From NCBI GenBank assembly GCA_024641545.1, contig JAHECW010000009.1, positions 1-43,808 on the forward strand: a stretch of 43,808 nt of DNA. Reading direction: 5' to 3'. Position numbers and translations under genes: made by a program. This stretch comes from Acidobacteriota bacterium (GTDB lineage Bacteria; Acidobacteriota; Thermoanaerobaculia; Thermoanaerobaculales; Sulfomarinibacteraceae). Shown piece by piece: positions 1 to 7,419 of the stretch. How positions within the stretch are numbered: the first letter of the stretch is position 1; each line of letters begins with the position of its first letter. Under the pieces are notes generated by a model. That model worked only from the letters and a program-made list of their open reading frames with translations. It made no database searches and was not told the DNA's origin.

Positions 1-12
1 GCCGGGGGAACA

Positions 13-41
13 TTGACACACACCCAGCCATTTGCTACAAA
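13..41 (+). promoter_or_regulatory. Promoter of tRNA-Ala
   Basis: A perfect -35 hexamer TTGACA (13-18) is followed after 17 nt by TACAAA (36-41), a 4/6 match to the -10 consensus. Transcription would begin near 48, a few bases before the mature tRNA 5' end at 55. Hexamers and spacing are read directly; activity is inferred. Confidence 0.7.
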
Positions 42-54
42 TACGCTCCCTCGT

Positions 55-130
55 GGGGCCGTAGCTCAGTTGGGAGAGCGCCTGAATGGCATTCAGGAGG
101 TCGACGGTTCGATCCCGTTCGGCTCCACCA
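55..130 (+). tRNA. tRNA-Ala, anticodon GGC
   Basis: This is a complete 76-nt cloverleaf. The acceptor stem pairs GGGGCCG with CGGCTCC with one G-U wobble. The D arm has the usual GCTC/GAGC stem, and the anticodon stem CCTGA/TCAGG encloses the loop ATGGCAT, giving anticodon GGC (alanine, reading GCC and GCU). The T arm carries TTCGATC. The CCA end is encoded in the DNA. It is flanked by its own promoter and a hairpin-T terminator, so it looks monocistronic. Confidence 0.97.
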
Positions 131-143
131 AAAACTCGAACGC

Positions 144-167
144 GCCGTCCTCTGGGCGGCTTTTTTA
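144..167 (+). terminator. Rho-independent terminator after tRNA-Ala
   Basis: GCCGTCC and GGGCGGC form a 7-bp stem with one G-U pair around a TCT loop. The stem is followed by six T residues. It lies 14 nt after the CCA end. Confidence 0.85.
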
Positions 168-231
168 TTTCGGGCGTCGCCTTCTCGGGATCTCCGTGCG
201 GTTGCAGGCCGGGCCATCCCGGCCCCGCCGC

Positions 232-1020
232 TCACACCAGCAGCTCACCCCGCAGGATGGTGACCGCTGATCCGGCCAGCACGACCCGATCGCCGCACAG
301 GGTCACGCTCACAAGCCCTCCCCGCGCCGACGCCTGGTAACCGACCATGGTCGTCCTGCCGAGTCGCTCGGCCCAGAACGGGCACAGACAGCAGTGCGCC
401 GAACCGGTGACGGGATCCTCGTCGACGCCCACCGCCGGAGCGAAGAAGCGCGAGACGAAGTCGACCTCGGCGGCCGGGGCCGTGACGATGACTCCCCGTG
501 CGTCGATCCGGCGCAGGCGGGCGAAGTCGGGGGTCAGCGCGCGCACCGCCGCCTCGTCATCGACGAGGACAAGGACGTCGCGTGCGGCGCGGGCGACCAG
601 GATCGGCTCGACCCCGAGGGCCTCGGCCAGACCGTCCGGCGGCGGGACCACCTCGGCGGACCGCACCGGGAAGTCGAGCTCGATCCGGTCGTTTCGGCGC
701 GTCGCCGAGAGCACGCCGGAGTGGAGCGTGTCGAACTCGATCGTCCGGGCCGGATCGACCATCCCCTCCGACCACAGCACGTGGGCGGCGGCGAGCGTCG
801 CGTGGCCGCACAACCGCACCTCGCACGCGGGCGTGAACCAGCGCAGCAGCAACCTGCCCCGCCGCCGCACCACGAACGCCGTCTCCGACAGGTTCATCTC
901 GAGGGCGACGTGCTGCATCCACTCCTCGGGACGGGGCTCGGTCAGCGGACAGACCGCCGCCGGGTTGCCTCGGAACGGCTCGTCGGCAAAGGCGTCAACC
1001 TGCCAGATCGGTGTCGTCAT
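232..1020 (-). CDS. PhzF-family isomerase/epimerase-like protein
   Basis: A 262-residue protein of the PhzF family, a diaminopimelate-epimerase-like fold named after the phenazine enzyme. Most members are isomerases or hydrolases of unknown substrate, and no phenazine genes are nearby, so no phenazine role is implied. Visible family marks are the N-terminal DAFADEPFRGNPAAV segment, the catalytic glutamate in NLSETAF (about E46), the FTPACEVRLCGHAT segment and the C-terminal DEDPVTGSAHC signature. Length is normal for the family. The ATG at 1018-1020 is chosen because GGGAG precedes it closely. The start lies inside the upstream HAD gene (26-nt overlap), so the two are probably co-transcribed. 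The cytoplasmic location is inferred from the absence of a signal peptide. Confidence 0.9.
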   Translation of the reverse strand: MTTPIWQVDAFADEPFRGNPAAVCPLTEPRPEEWMQHVALEMNLSETAFVVRRRGRLLLRWFTPACEVRLCGHATLAAAHVLWSEGMVDPARTIEFDTLHSGVLSATRRNDRIELDFPVRSAEVVPPPDGLAEALGVEPILVARAARDVLVLVDDEAAVRALTPDFARLRRIDARGVIVTAPAAEVDFVSRFFAPAVGVDEDPVTGSAHCCLCPFWAERLGRTTMVGYQASARGGLVSVTLCGDRVVLAGSAVTILRGELLV

Positions 1021-1642
1021 CTTCGGTACTCCCTTTCCCGGTTCCGTACGACGAGGCTGAGACCGCATTCGTGACGAGCTCGGCGAAACGAACAAGGTCG
1101 GTGACCATCGGCGCCGGGAGCGGAGACTCGTGACGCCGCCCCAATCGGTTGAACCAGACGGTCTGCACACCGAAATTTCTCGGCGCAAGCACGTCGTGCT
1201 CCAGCGAATCCCCCACCATCGCGATGCGATCCAGAGGCGCCCCCAGGCGCTCGCGCACGGTGCACCAGAACTCCCGCCGGCTCTTTCGGTACCCGATCTC
1301 GTTGCAACAGAACACCTGCGAGATGTACCGCTGCAGGTCAACCCGTTCCAGAGCACGCTCGATCATGGCGCGGTCGGACGCCGAGGCATTGGTGGCGACG
1401 CAGATCGGGACCGTCCCGTGCAGTGTCGCCAGGCATTCGGCCGCACCCGGAATCGCGGCCACTTCGGGCCACAGTGTCATGGGGACGTCTTCCGGCCCGT
1501 CGTCCCGCATGAGGGTTCCGCCCCAGTCGAAGCACACGGCAGCGATGGGCGCGCGGAGAACCGGACCGGCCCGGTCGCTGCGGCCGCCGCCAGCGAACGG
1601 TCGCGATTCCCGATCTCCGTCGATACCTGATGGGTTTGGCAT
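995..1642 (-). CDS. HAD-superfamily hydrolase
   Basis: A 215-residue cytosolic HAD-like hydrolase. Motif I reads FDWGGTL with the nucleophile at about D39, motif II is VATNAS, motif III has the lysine in YRKSRR, and motif IV is VGDSLEHD. These appear in the right order and spacing for subfamily I with a small helical cap. The second motif-I aspartate usual in phosphatases (DxD) is glycine here, a variant common in uncharacterised HADs, so simple phosphatase activity should not be assumed. The start at 1642 leaves about 30 extra residues before motif I, and an AGGAG lies only 1 nt from the ATG, so the start is uncertain. The gene overlaps the PhzF-like gene by 26 nt, which suggests a two-gene operon. 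Substrate unknown. Confidence 0.85.
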   Translation of the reverse strand: MPNPSGIDGDRESRPFAGGGRSDRAGPVLRAPIAAVCFDWGGTLMRDDGPEDVPMTLWPEVAAIPGAAECLATLHGTVPICVATNASASDRAMIERALERVDLQRYISQVFCCNEIGYRKSRREFWCTVRERLGAPLDRIAMVGDSLEHDVLAPRNFGVQTVWFNRLGRRHESPLPAPMVTDLVRFAELVTNAVSASSYGTGKGSTEDDDTDLAG

Positions 1643-1863
1643 TCTCCTGAAATCCCTTGTCGTCCAACCTCAGGCTCGGGCCGCGGCGGTCGTCACGGAG
1701 CGGCGGGCGGCCTGGAAAGAGGGTACGTGGCGGGCTCCAGGATGTTTTCGTTGATCCCATCGCAACCGCGCGCTTGCGGCGCCGCGAGCACGGCTCGAGG
1801 AGACGGCCGACATCGCCGGGTCTTCCGCAACCGGTGTCCGAGGGTCGAGTGGCTGGCGGACGG

Positions 1864-2085
1864 TCAGCGAACCGCCCCGGTCGGCGGCCGCCCGACAAAC
1901 CGGGGGCAGGTCATCACCGGCTGGAGGAAAAGCGCATGCGCCTCGCACAAACCCTGATCGCCGCGGGTGTCGCCCCAGGCCGAGCTGAGGATCGTCAGCC
2001 CGGTCAGCCGCCGTTCGAGCTCGCGGGGGTCATCGACGAAGTGCGCACAGGCCGCGCAGCATTCGGTGGGACGCGCGCCCGTCAC
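1864..2085 (-). CDS. Small Cys/His-rich protein coupled to the YeiH-like exporter
   Basis: A 73-residue protein read from a GTG at 2085-2083. That codon overlaps the TGA of the upstream transporter gene as GTGA, the typical arrangement for translational coupling; no earlier in-frame start avoids deep overlap. It has a compact pattern ECCAAC near residues 8-13, LCEAH near 46-50 and TCPRF near 59-63, that is C-x2-C, C-x2-H and a final C, as in small zinc- or Fe-S-binding proteins. A conserved-looking GLTxLSSAWG segment lies between the halves. There is no signal peptide or membrane span. I recognise the layout from hypothetical small proteins but know no function. Its coupling to the exporter suggests an accessory, metal or redox role; this is inference. 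Confidence 0.65.
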   Translation of the reverse strand: MTGARPTECCAACAHFVDDPRELERRLTGLTILSSAWGDTRGDQGLCEAHALFLQPVMTCPRFVGRPPTGAVR

Positions 2086-3707
2086 CGCAGTGCCGACCAG
2101 AAGGAATCGAAGACCTGGGTCGAGAGGAACCAGCCCAACGGGACGTTGACGACGACCCCGATGGTGAAGGCCCAGAACGGCTTGAGACCGAAGGTCAGGA
2201 GATCGGCGAATCGGGTCGACAGCCCGATGCAGAGAAAGCACAGCACGAACGCCCATGAACGGAGCTTCTTGATCGGCGTGATGACCTCGGGATCGAGCTC
2301 GCTTTCGAACCAGCTCGAGGAACGATGGAGCTGTTTGAGCGCCCAGCGCTGCTCGGCGTCGGCGTTGCGGCTCAAGAGGTCGAGCTGGTCGAGGGACATC
2401 TCGCCGAGAAAGACGATCTCTCCGTCGGCAGGGTCAAATGAAAACCGTTCGCCGAGTTCAGGCGGAACGGTGTAGTCGGTGAAGTCGGCGCTGTATTTGT
2501 AGGTCTGCGCATCGGATTTGAACGTGCCGTCGACCGGGGCTCTGCCGACATAGTCCACCGGCGGCGCGGCGGCGATCAGGCTCATGAGCACGGACGCGGC
2601 GAAGAAGCCGAGCACGAACTTCGGGAACCTCTGCCACACGACGCCGATTCCGACCCGGCCCGTCGGCCCGTCGGCGTCGGATTTCTTCTCCCAATAGACC
2701 ACCGACACGATGGAGAGGATGAAGGCCCAGATGCCGATCCAGATGTCGCGGCCGATGACCTTCATCAGGGTGAAGGCGTTGATGGCGGCGTCACCGTAGG
2801 TCGTCGCGATCTCGGCAACCACGGCGAAGCCCGCGGCGTCGGCGTACTCCGAGGTGCCGACCCAGGCGCCCGCCTCGCCGGGCGAGATCTGCCACCACTC
2901 GGTGGCCGCTGCACCCAGGGGTGGAATCATGATCTTGGTCAGGAACGCGAGGGTGAAGATCATCACGATGGCCCAGACCGAGACGACGGCGATCCCGATG
3001 GCGATGTGGTCCTTTTCCGCCCTGACCGCCCCGCCGATGGCGATCGACCCGGAGACGCCGCAGACCGCGCCCCCGGTGCCGAGCACCGCGCCGAACCGCG
3101 GGTCGAGACCGAAGATCCTGGTCGCCGCGAGGAAAATGGTCAGCCAGGTGGTCACCGACACGATGGTGGCCTGGAGAAAGGCCACCGGACCGGCGGTTGC
3201 GATGAGGGTCATCGGCAGGGTGGCGCCGAGCAGGACGATGCCGGTCTTGATGTAGTACTCGGTGCGGAGCGCGGCCTTGAGCCAGTCGGGCATGGTCCTG
3301 AGATTGCCGATGATCATGCCGATGACCAGGGCGAGCAGCGGGGCGCCGAGGTCGAGCCGTTTCATCGCCGACCAACCGGCGAGGTAGAACACCGCCAGTG
3401 CGCCGAGGAAGAGGACCACGAAACCGATCATGAACTGCTTGATCTCGCGACCCATGATCTTCATGCTGACGGTGAAGGCGACGAAGAAGAAGAGAAAGAC
3501 GGCGCCGAAGGCCGGCGCCTTCTTGACGAAATCCGCGCTCAACTCGGCAAAGGTCGACCACGAACCGGGAGTCACCGCGAGGTGCTTGAGGGTTCCACCC
3601 GCCCAGAACGCGGCCAGGCAGGAAAAAATGACGAGCAGACCGAGCCAGATCGCCCAGGTGTCTTCAGTCGAAAAGAGGGTGCGGCGGCCGGCGCGGTCTT
3701 CAGCCAT
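2082..3707 (-). CDS. YeiH/UPF0324-type putative sulfur-anion exporter, extended loop
   Basis: A 541-residue multi-spanning membrane protein of the YeiH (UPF0324) family, often annotated as putative sulfate exporters. At least ten hydrophobic segments are visible. The conserved core includes LGxPLLALVIGMIIGN-like sequence near 120-135, a YYIKTGIVLLG segment near 151-161 and the glycine-rich GTGGAVCGVSGSIAIGGAV near 210-228. E. coli YeiH is about 350 residues; this one has a longer N-terminus with two extra spans and a polar loop of about 100 residues (roughly 380-480) before the last two spans. A strong GGGAGGAG lies 4 nt before the ATG. Its stop overlaps the small Cys/His gene's start (GTGA). 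The transported ion is not known from sequence. Confidence 0.85.
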   Translation of the reverse strand: MAEDRAGRRTLFSTEDTWAIWLGLLVIFSCLAAFWAGGTLKHLAVTPGSWSTFAELSADFVKKAPAFGAVFLFFFVAFTVSMKIMGREIKQFMIGFVVLFLGALAVFYLAGWSAMKRLDLGAPLLALVIGMIIGNLRTMPDWLKAALRTEYYIKTGIVLLGATLPMTLIATAGPVAFLQATIVSVTTWLTIFLAATRIFGLDPRFGAVLGTGGAVCGVSGSIAIGGAVRAEKDHIAIGIAVVSVWAIVMIFTLAFLTKIMIPPLGAAATEWWQISPGEAGAWVGTSEYADAAGFAVVAEIATTYGDAAINAFTLMKVIGRDIWIGIWAFILSIVSVVYWEKKSDADGPTGRVGIGVVWQRFPKFVLGFFAASVLMSLIAAAPPVDYVGRAPVDGTFKSDAQTYKYSADFTDYTVPPELGERFSFDPADGEIVFLGEMSLDQLDLLSRNADAEQRWALKQLHRSSSWFESELDPEVITPIKKLRSWAFVLCFLCIGLSTRFADLLTFGLKPFWAFTIGVVVNVPLGWFLSTQVFDSFWSALR

Positions 3708-3734
3708 GATCTCCTCCCAGGAAGGACGAATATC

Positions 3735-3764
3735 AGGTTAGGTCCGCACCGTTGAGATCGTCAA
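3735..3764 (-). promoter_or_regulatory. Possible promoter of the exporter gene
   Basis: On the minus strand TTGACG (3764-3759) is followed after 18 nt by TAACCT (3740-3735), giving a leader of roughly 20 nt that holds the strong ribosome-binding site. The hexamers are 5/6 and 3/6 matches. If real, the exporter and the small Cys/His gene could be made without the upstream gntR transcript. Confidence 0.35.
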
Positions 3765-3851
3765 GGTCGACGGGATTCGCCCGGCGCACACGGTGGGTTC
3801 TTGCCACGGGGCGGCCGGCGTCGCGCGGTCCCCGGACGCAGCTGACCGGCG

Positions 3852-5120
3852 TCAGTTCCCCTGGAGCGTCCCCAAGAGCAGCGCCGAGGCCGCCCGCACG
3901 CCGACTCTGAGCGCCTCTTCATCGGGCTGGAAGGTCGGGGTATGGACATAGCTCGTCCAGCCCTGCTCGGTATTGCCGACGCCGAGCATGAAGAAGAAGC
4001 TCGGCGCGATCCGGGCGTACTCTGCAAAGTCCTCCGCAGCCATGATGGGTGCGGCCTCGTGGATCGCCTCGTCGCCGAATTCCGCGCGCAGGATGGCGAC
4101 CGCCGCCGCGGTCAGGTCGGGGTCGTTGACCAGGACCGGGGTGAAGCGCTGGTAGTCGACCTCGCAGCTCGCCCGGTGGGCGCCACAGACCCCGCTGACG
4201 ATCCGGGAAATGGCGGCCTCGATCTGGTCGCGCGTCGCCGGGTCGAGGGTCCTGACCGTGCCGGTGAGCTCGGCCGAGCCGGCGATGATGTTGAACCGGT
4301 TGCCGGCGGCGAAGGTCCCCACCGAAACGACGGCCGGGTTGCGGGCGTCGACCTCGCGGGAGATGATGCCCTGCAGCCCATCGACGATCTGCGACCCGAC
4401 CCAGACGGCGTCGATGCCGTCCTGGGGGGCCGAGCCGTGGGTCATGCGGCCGGTCACCCTGATGGCGAATCGATCGGCCGAGGCCATGACACCGCCGCTG
4501 CCCCAGCCGATGGTCCCGACCTCGTGGTTCGGCATGACGTGCGAACCGAAGATCGCCACCGGGACGGGATCGGCGAAGACCCCCTCTTCCAGCACCAGGG
4601 TCGCTCCACCGTCTTCGCCGGGGGGCGCGCCTTCCTCGGCCGGTTGGAAGAGGAAGATCACGGTCCCGGGGACCTCGTCCTTCATCCCCATGAGGACCTC
4701 GGCGGCGCCGAGGCCGACGGTGATGTGGACGTCGTGGCCGCAGGCGTGCATGACGCCCGGGTTCTCGGATTTCCAGGGCACATCCACCGCCTCGTCGATG
4801 GGCAGCGCGTCGATATCGGAGCGCCACGCCACCGCCGGACCCGGTTTCCCGCCTTTGAGGATGGCGACCACTCCGTGGCCGGCGACGTCGGTCCGGGGTT
4901 CGTAGCCGATTGCGCGCAGGCGGCGCGCGATCTCCGCTCCCGTCGCTTGTTCTCGATTCGAGAGCTCGGGATGGACGTGAAACCAGCGCCGACATTCCAC
5001 CAACGACGGAAAGAGCTCATCCGTCGCGGCGTTGATCTCGTCCACGGCCGCGCGATCGAGTGCGAGTCCCGTGCAGGGTACGAGAAGAACCGACAGACAC
5101 AGAGTGAGAAGACATCTCAT
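3852..5120 (-). CDS. Exported M20-family amidohydrolase
   Basis: A 422-residue M20D-type metallo-amidohydrolase, the family of hippurate hydrolase and N-acyl-amino-acid or auxin-conjugate hydrolases. The metal-binding HACGHD is near residues 125-130 and FQPAEEG near 159-164. The lid-domain GRMTHGSAP, the MAAEDFA segment and the terminal VHTPTF segment are all present in order. It starts with a hydrophobic leader (MRCLLTLCLSVLLVP...) that resembles a Sec signal peptide with a cleavage site after about GLA, so the enzyme probably acts in the periplasm, which is unusual for this family. Start at 5120 keeps the leader. It lies 65 nt after the class-V PLP gene on the same strand. The likely reaction is release of an amino acid or acid from an N-acyl compound; the substrate is unknown. 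Confidence 0.88.
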   Translation of the reverse strand: MRCLLTLCLSVLLVPCTGLALDRAAVDEINAATDELFPSLVECRRWFHVHPELSNREQATGAEIARRLRAIGYEPRTDVAGHGVVAILKGGKPGPAVAWRSDIDALPIDEAVDVPWKSENPGVMHACGHDVHITVGLGAAEVLMGMKDEVPGTVIFLFQPAEEGAPPGEDGGATLVLEEGVFADPVPVAIFGSHVMPNHEVGTIGWGSGGVMASADRFAIRVTGRMTHGSAPQDGIDAVWVGSQIVDGLQGIISREVDARNPAVVSVGTFAAGNRFNIIAGSAELTGTVRTLDPATRDQIEAAISRIVSGVCGAHRASCEVDYQRFTPVLVNDPDLTAAAVAILRAEFGDEAIHEAAPIMAAEDFAEYARIAPSFFFMLGVGNTEQGWTSYVHTPTFQPDEEALRVGVRAASALLLGTLQGN

Positions 5121-5185
5121 GGGAACCCCCGGGAGCTTTGATAGCACGCCTCGATGTCGAACGCCAGGGCAGGAGGCGGTCAGGC

Positions 5186-6379
5186 TCAGGCCATGACCGC
5201 CGTCTTCTTCTCGGCCCTCGTCCTGGCATAGCCGGCAATGTCCGCCACCGCGGCGATGGCCCGATCGACATCCGATTCGGTGGTGAAGGCGCCGACGGAA
5301 AAGCGCACGGTTCCGTCGATTTCGGCGGTGCCGATACCCTCGTGGACCTGAGGCGCGCAGTGGAGCCCGGTGCGGGTGATGATGTCGTGTTCGACATCGA
5401 GGAGTTGGCCGGTCTGATCGGCCGGCAGCCCATCGATGTTGAAGACAAAGACCGGCAGGTGATTTCGCGCCATGTCGGCGCAGTAGAGGGTGACGTTGTC
5501 GATCTCCCGCAGCGCCTGGTAGAGACGCGTGGCGTGGACCATTTCTTCGGCGAAGAGCGCCGAGACGCCGCCCCTGGAAGCGATCCAGCGCTGGCCGGCG
5601 AGAAGTCCGGCAATCCCCATGGTGTTGAGGGTCCCGAACTCGAAGCGCCAGGGGTAGTCGCGCGGCTGGGTCTTGAGCGCGCTCTTCACGCCGGTGCCGC
5701 CGGACCGGCACGGCATGAGGTCGACGTGTTCGGCCATGTACATGCCGCCGGTTCCGGTCGGCCCGAAGAGCGACTTGTGACCGGTGAAGCACAGCACATC
5801 GATCTTCATCTCGGCGACGTCGATGTCGATCAGCCCGGCGGTCTGCGCGGCGTCCACCGCGAAGAGGACGCCGTGACGGCGACAGATCTCGCCGACCGCG
5901 GCGACCGGCTGAATCGTGCCGATGACGTTCGAACCGTGGTTCATGACGACGAGTTTGGTGTTGGGCCGGATCTTCGCCTCGATCGCGGCCGGATCGATGA
6001 ATCCATATTCGTCGAAGGTGACGAAATCGACCTCGACACCGTGGGCCATGTGCTGGTACATGGGGCGCAGCACCGAGTTGTGTTCGAGACAGGTGGTGAT
6101 GGCGTGATCCCCCGGCGCGAGCACGCTGCCGATGAGGAGATTGAGCGCATCGGTGACGTTGAGCGAGAAGACCAACCGATTCCGATCGGTTCCGCCGAAG
6201 AAATCGGTCAACGCCTGGCGGGCCTCGAGGAGGGTGTCCTCGGCTTCCAGCGCGAGATCAAAGCCCGTCCGACCGGGATTGACCCCTCGGGTGGAATAGA
6301 AGTCACACATAAAGCGGATGACCTCGGGAGGTTTGGGAAAGGTGGTCGCTGCGTTGTCCAGGTAGACGAAATCGCTCAT
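5186..6379 (-). CDS. Class-V PLP enzyme, cysteine desulfurase-like (EF2568 type)
   Basis: A 397-residue fold-type I PLP enzyme of aminotransferase class V. Visible features are the short N-terminus YLDNAATTFPKP, the cofactor-binding aspartate in AVDAAQTAG (about D176), the Schiff-base lysine in FTGHKSLFGPTG (about K202) and a C-terminal RTGLHCAPQVHEGIGT loop with a candidate catalytic cysteine at about C341. This layout matches the subfamily typified by Enterococcus EF2568, related to cysteine desulfurases and selenocysteine lyases but functionally undefined, rather than IscS or SufS. The start at 6379 has GAGGTG at good spacing and lies 1 nt after the gntR stop, so it is in that operon. Desulfuration of a cysteine-like substrate is the best guess. 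Confidence 0.87.
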   Translation of the reverse strand: MSDFVYLDNAATTFPKPPEVIRFMCDFYSTRGVNPGRTGFDLALEAEDTLLEARQALTDFFGGTDRNRLVFSLNVTDALNLLIGSVLAPGDHAITTCLEHNSVLRPMYQHMAHGVEVDFVTFDEYGFIDPAAIEAKIRPNTKLVVMNHGSNVIGTIQPVAAVGEICRRHGVLFAVDAAQTAGLIDIDVAEMKIDVLCFTGHKSLFGPTGTGGMYMAEHVDLMPCRSGGTGVKSALKTQPRDYPWRFEFGTLNTMGIAGLLAGQRWIASRGGVSALFAEEMVHATRLYQALREIDNVTLYCADMARNHLPVFVFNIDGLPADQTGQLLDVEHDIITRTGLHCAPQVHEGIGTAEIDGTVRFSVGAFTTESDVDRAIAAVADIAGYARTRAEKKTAVMA

Positions 6380-6380
6380 C

Positions 6381-7082
6381 TCACACCTCGGTGATTGGAA
6401 TCTCGATGTTGTCGGCGGCGGCAAGCGCCCGCCGAATGCGCTCGTATGAAGACGTGATCTGCTCCTCGGCGCAGGTCGCAGCGGCGCCGGCGTCCCGAGA
6501 CCTCATGTGGCGGACGAGCAGTTCGTGCTCGCCGCGCATCTCGGCGCCGAAATCGCCGAGATCGAGACCGAGAAAGAAATACCGCTGCATCGAGACGAGG
6601 AGATTGTGAAGCACGGCAAAGAGCCGGTCGTTGCGTGACAGCGCGGCCACTTCGAGGTGGAAACCGAGGTTCTTGTCGAGGAACTCGACATAGGAGACCC
6701 AGTCCGAGTAGGTGTACTCGATGGCCGCGAGTTCACCGAGGCGGGCGAGTTCCCCGTCGGTCGCACGGGTGACCGCCAACGCCACGGCCCGCGTCTCGAT
6801 GGCGGTCCTCAGTTCGAAGCTGTCCGAGATCTCCTTGGGTGAGATCGGGCTCACAAAGTAACCCTTGTAAGGGATGGCGGTGAGCAGCCCCTCCTGCTGA
6901 AGCCGGCGGCACGCCTCGCGCACCGGCACCCTGCTGGTTCCGTAGGTGTCGGCCAGGGTCTGTTCACCGAGGGCTGCGCCCGGTCGATGCCTCAAGGTGA
7001 TGATGTCGCGCTTGAGGGCCAGGTAGACTCCCTCGGCGGCAGTTCGGCGCGGCGGGGCGGAAGCGGGGCGCGGATCGATCAT
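6381..7082 (-). CDS. GntR-family regulator with FCD ligand domain
   Basis: A 233-residue transcription factor. Residues about 15-75 are a GntR winged helix-turn-helix (EQTLADTYGTSRVPVREACRRL). The rest is the all-helical FCD domain, including the metal-ligand-type histidine segment DKNLGFHLEVAAL and the later EHELLVRHM. FCD regulators usually bind small carboxylates or amino acids and repress the adjacent operon. Its gene is first in the cluster and 1 nt before the PLP gene. Two GTATACAA sites lie immediately upstream within its promoter, so autoregulation is likely. There is no Shine-Dalgarno and the -10 hexamer ends 6 nt before the ATG, so the mRNA is probably leaderless. Ligand unknown. 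Confidence 0.9.
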   Translation of the reverse strand: MIDPRPASAPPRRTAAEGVYLALKRDIITLRHRPGAALGEQTLADTYGTSRVPVREACRRLQQEGLLTAIPYKGYFVSPISPKEISDSFELRTAIETRAVALAVTRATDGELARLGELAAIEYTYSDWVSYVEFLDKNLGFHLEVAALSRNDRLFAVLHNLLVSMQRYFFLGLDLGDFGAEMRGEHELLVRHMRSRDAGAAATCAEEQITSSYERIRRALAAADNIEIPITEV

Positions 7083-7088
7083 TGCAAA

Positions 7089-7116
7089 ATTGTATACAAT
7101 TCGTATACAACGTCAA
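7089..7116 (-). promoter_or_regulatory. gntR promoter with duplicated GTATAC operator
   Basis: On the minus strand TTGACG (7116-7111), a 16-nt spacer and TACAAT (7094-7089) form a strong promoter whose predicted start is the A of the gntR ATG. TTGTATACAA (7090-7099), a perfect 10-bp palindrome, and TCGTATACAA (7101-7110) occupy the spacer and -10 region, centred 11 bp or one helical turn apart. This is where a GntR repressor dimer pair would block RNA polymerase. GTATAC-centred palindromes are typical of FCD regulators. Confidence 0.7.
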
Positions 7117-7419
7117 CCCTCATCATTCAGCTTCCCGGGAACGGATTTCCCGACTCCCGGTCGCCTGCCGCGGCTCGCGGATCTTGCAGATGGGGCCGGA
7201 TCGTCGTAAGCTGTCAATCGGGCGCAACCTTGTGCGCGGCCGAAACCTATCGGGAAGGTCGCCGGCGCCCGGATCAACGCTCGACGATGACGGCGCTTCT
7301 TTGGGCGAGGCTCGGCTCGCGAGCGTGACTGGTCACAGCATGGGTGAACCCTGTGGCTCGGACCTCGGCTCAGGATTGTTGGAGCCGTCGCCGATTCCCC
7401 CCCGTAGACGAGGGAAGGT
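7117..7419. other. Intergenic region and rho leader
   Basis: About 300 bp between the divergent gntR and rho genes hold no convincing gene. A weak candidate rho promoter is TTGCAG (7184-7189), 17 nt, TAAGCT (7207-7212), which would give a leader of about 200 nt. Rho genes often have long leaders for autoregulation, but I see no diagnostic structure. A small inverted repeat, GTGAC and GTCAC separated by 2 nt, is at 7325-7336. Confidence 0.3.

Noticed and set aside
1657-2475. 272-codon plus-strand frame over the small Cys gene and exporter end
   Set aside because: Composition is typical of a shadow frame and it conflicts with the coupled minus-strand genes. The minus reading has a clear Cys/His motif.
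3942-5141. Long open frame on the plus strand opposite the M20 gene
   Set aside because: It is exactly antisense to a well-supported enzyme gene, its composition is Arg/Asp/Gly/His-rich as expected of a GC-rich shadow frame, and no family motif is visible.
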